Part shown: positions 5,831 through 6,720 of the stretch, one piece after another
How positions within the stretch are numbered: position 1 is the stretch's first letter
Layout of the letters: every line of letters begins with the position of its first letter
Assembly: GCA_018055565.1 (NCBI GenBank)
Contig: JAGPHI010000046.1
Coordinates: 1 to 6,720 of the forward strand
Direction: 5' to 3'
DNA from: Oscillospiraceae bacterium
GTDB lineage: Bacteria > Bacillota > Clostridia > Oscillospirales > Ruminococcaceae
Length of the DNA: 6,720 nucleotides
Position numbers and translations under genes: made by a program
Notes under the pieces: model-generated
What the model was told of the DNA's origin: nothing
Seen by the model: only the letters and a program-made list of their open reading frames with translations
The model's database searches: none

Positions 5831-6720
5831 GGCTATAGTCCACATTGGTAAAGCGCGTGTGCGCGCCGTCCCACGCAAGATCCACCTTGCCTACCTCGCC
5901 ATGACGGTTTTTGGCCACAATGCATTCCGCCACGCTGGTGTCGGCCTCTTCGCCGTTATCATAATACGCTTCGCGGTATAAAAACAGCACCACATCCGCA
6001 TCCTGCTCGATAGAGCCGGAATCTCGCAAATCGGAAAGCACGGGCCGATGGTCTGCGCGGCCGGATTTTTCTGCCGAACGCGACAGCTGCGAAAGCGCGA
6101 TAACCGGCAAATTCAGCTCTTTGGCCATCACCTTCATGTTACGCGTAATCTCGGAAATTTCCTGCACGCGGTTTTCTGAGCGCTTGCCCGTGCTCATCAG
6201 CTGTAGATAGTCGATGATAATCAGGCCGATGTCGGGGCGCGAGGGGTCTTGATTAATGCGGCGCACCTTTGCCTTAATTTCGGGGATGGTGATGCTGGAC
6301 GTATCGTCCAAATAAATATTGGTTTTTGCCAGTACATCGCCCACGCGCGCCAAATCCACCCAATCCTCGGTAGAAAGGCCGCCTGTGCGAAACGCTTGGC
6401 TATCAATAGCGGCCTCGCTGGAAAGGATACGGCTTACCAGCTGATCCTTTGTCATTTCAAGGCTGAAAATGGCCACGGGCACGCCGCGCTTTTTGGCCAC
6501 GTTGGTGCCGATATTCAGCGCAAACGAGGTTTTGCCCATACCAGGGCGTGCGGCCAAAATAACCAAATCGGAGCGCCCAAGCCCTGTAAGCATCGTATCC
6601 AAATAGGTAAAGCCCGTTGGGATGCCCAAGTATTGGTCGCGATTGGGGCCGGAAATTTCCTGCAAATGGGCGTACGTGTCTAATATTACGCTGGAAATGG
6701 GGGTAAGGGCGCTGCTGTCG
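5823..6720 (-). CDS. dnaB: Replicative DNA helicase DnaB (5' end outside window)
   Basis: DnaB is the hexameric 5'-3' helicase that opens the replication fork and recruits primase. The frame is open to the right edge, so 298 codons plus the stop are visible. They comprise the end of the linker (from SALTPISSVILDTYAHLQEI) and the RecA-like ATPase domain; the N-terminal domain, about 150 residues, is missing. Motifs seen: GIPTGFTYLDTMLTGL, Walker A ARPGMGKTS, FSLEM, Walker B LIIIDYLQLM, ALSQLSRSAE, LSDLRDSGSIEQDADVVLFL and the C-terminal VAKNRHGEVGKV. A TTG codon at 6665 could start an ORF but is internal, because family sequence continues upstream of it. No intein interrupts the motifs. The TAA overlaps the tilS ATG (ATGGATAA). 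The gene upstream in related genomes is often rplI; that lies outside the window. Confidence 0.97.
   Translation of the reverse strand, partial: DSSALTPISSVILDTYAHLQEISGPNRDQYLGIPTGFTYLDTMLTGLGRSDLVILAARPGMGKTSFALNIGTNVAKKRGVPVAIFSLEMTKDQLVSRILSSEAAIDSQAFRTGGLSTEDWVDLARVGDVLAKTNIYLDDTSSITIPEIKAKVRRINQDPSRPDIGLIIIDYLQLMSTGKRSENRVQEISEITRNMKVMAKELNLPVIALSQLSRSAEKSGRADHRPVLSDLRDSGSIEQDADVVLFLYREAYYDNGEEADTSVAECIVAKNRHGEVGKVDLAWDGAHTRFTNVDYSHG

Noticed and set aside
5831..5878. Extended tilS start at TTG 5878
   Set aside because: It would overlap dnaB by 56 bases, the AAGGTGG is only 3 bases from the TTG, and the extra residues look unlike TilS N-termini.

Overview
The window looks like ordinary chromosomal DNA from a Bacillota (Firmicutes) bacterium, most likely a clostridial-class gut-type anaerobe. 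The evidence is the contiguous order dnaB - tilS - hpt - ftsH, which is typical of Gram-positive low-GC lineages, together with strong GGAGG-type ribosome binding sites, a TTG start on ftsH and a SpoVB-type lipid flippase. The base composition looks moderate rather than AT-rich. The exact genus cannot be read from this sequence.

Layout. Positions 1-763 (minus) hold the first 254 codons of a multi-pass SpoVB/MurJ-like flippase that runs off the left edge. Positions 764-1058 are a divergent intergenic region with a candidate promoter pair. Positions 1059-1400 (plus) encode a small DUF1622 membrane protein. Positions 1401-1588 separate two convergent units and hold two strong hairpin terminators. 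Positions 1589-6720 (minus) are one compact four-gene unit read from right to left: dnaB (5' end outside the window), tilS, hpt and ftsH. dnaB and tilS overlap by 8 bases, the tilS stop abuts the hpt start, and hpt and ftsH are 12 bases apart.

How the genes work together. DnaB unwinds DNA at the replication fork. TilS modifies the CAU-anticodon tRNA-Ile so that AUA is read correctly. Hpt salvages hypoxanthine and guanine. FtsH is the membrane-bound quality-control protease. The link is conserved operon position rather than one pathway, although TilS and Hpt have been reported to act together on ftsH expression in Bacillus subtilis. The flippase and the DUF1622 protein are separate transcription units.

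No new defence, mobile or biosynthetic system is visible. The most notable oddities are low-complexity Ala/Glu/Gln/Asn/Pro-rich expansions in three unrelated proteins (TilS, the FtsH tail and a flippase loop), an orphan DUF1622 gene with a long leader, and an inverted repeat over its candidate promoter.
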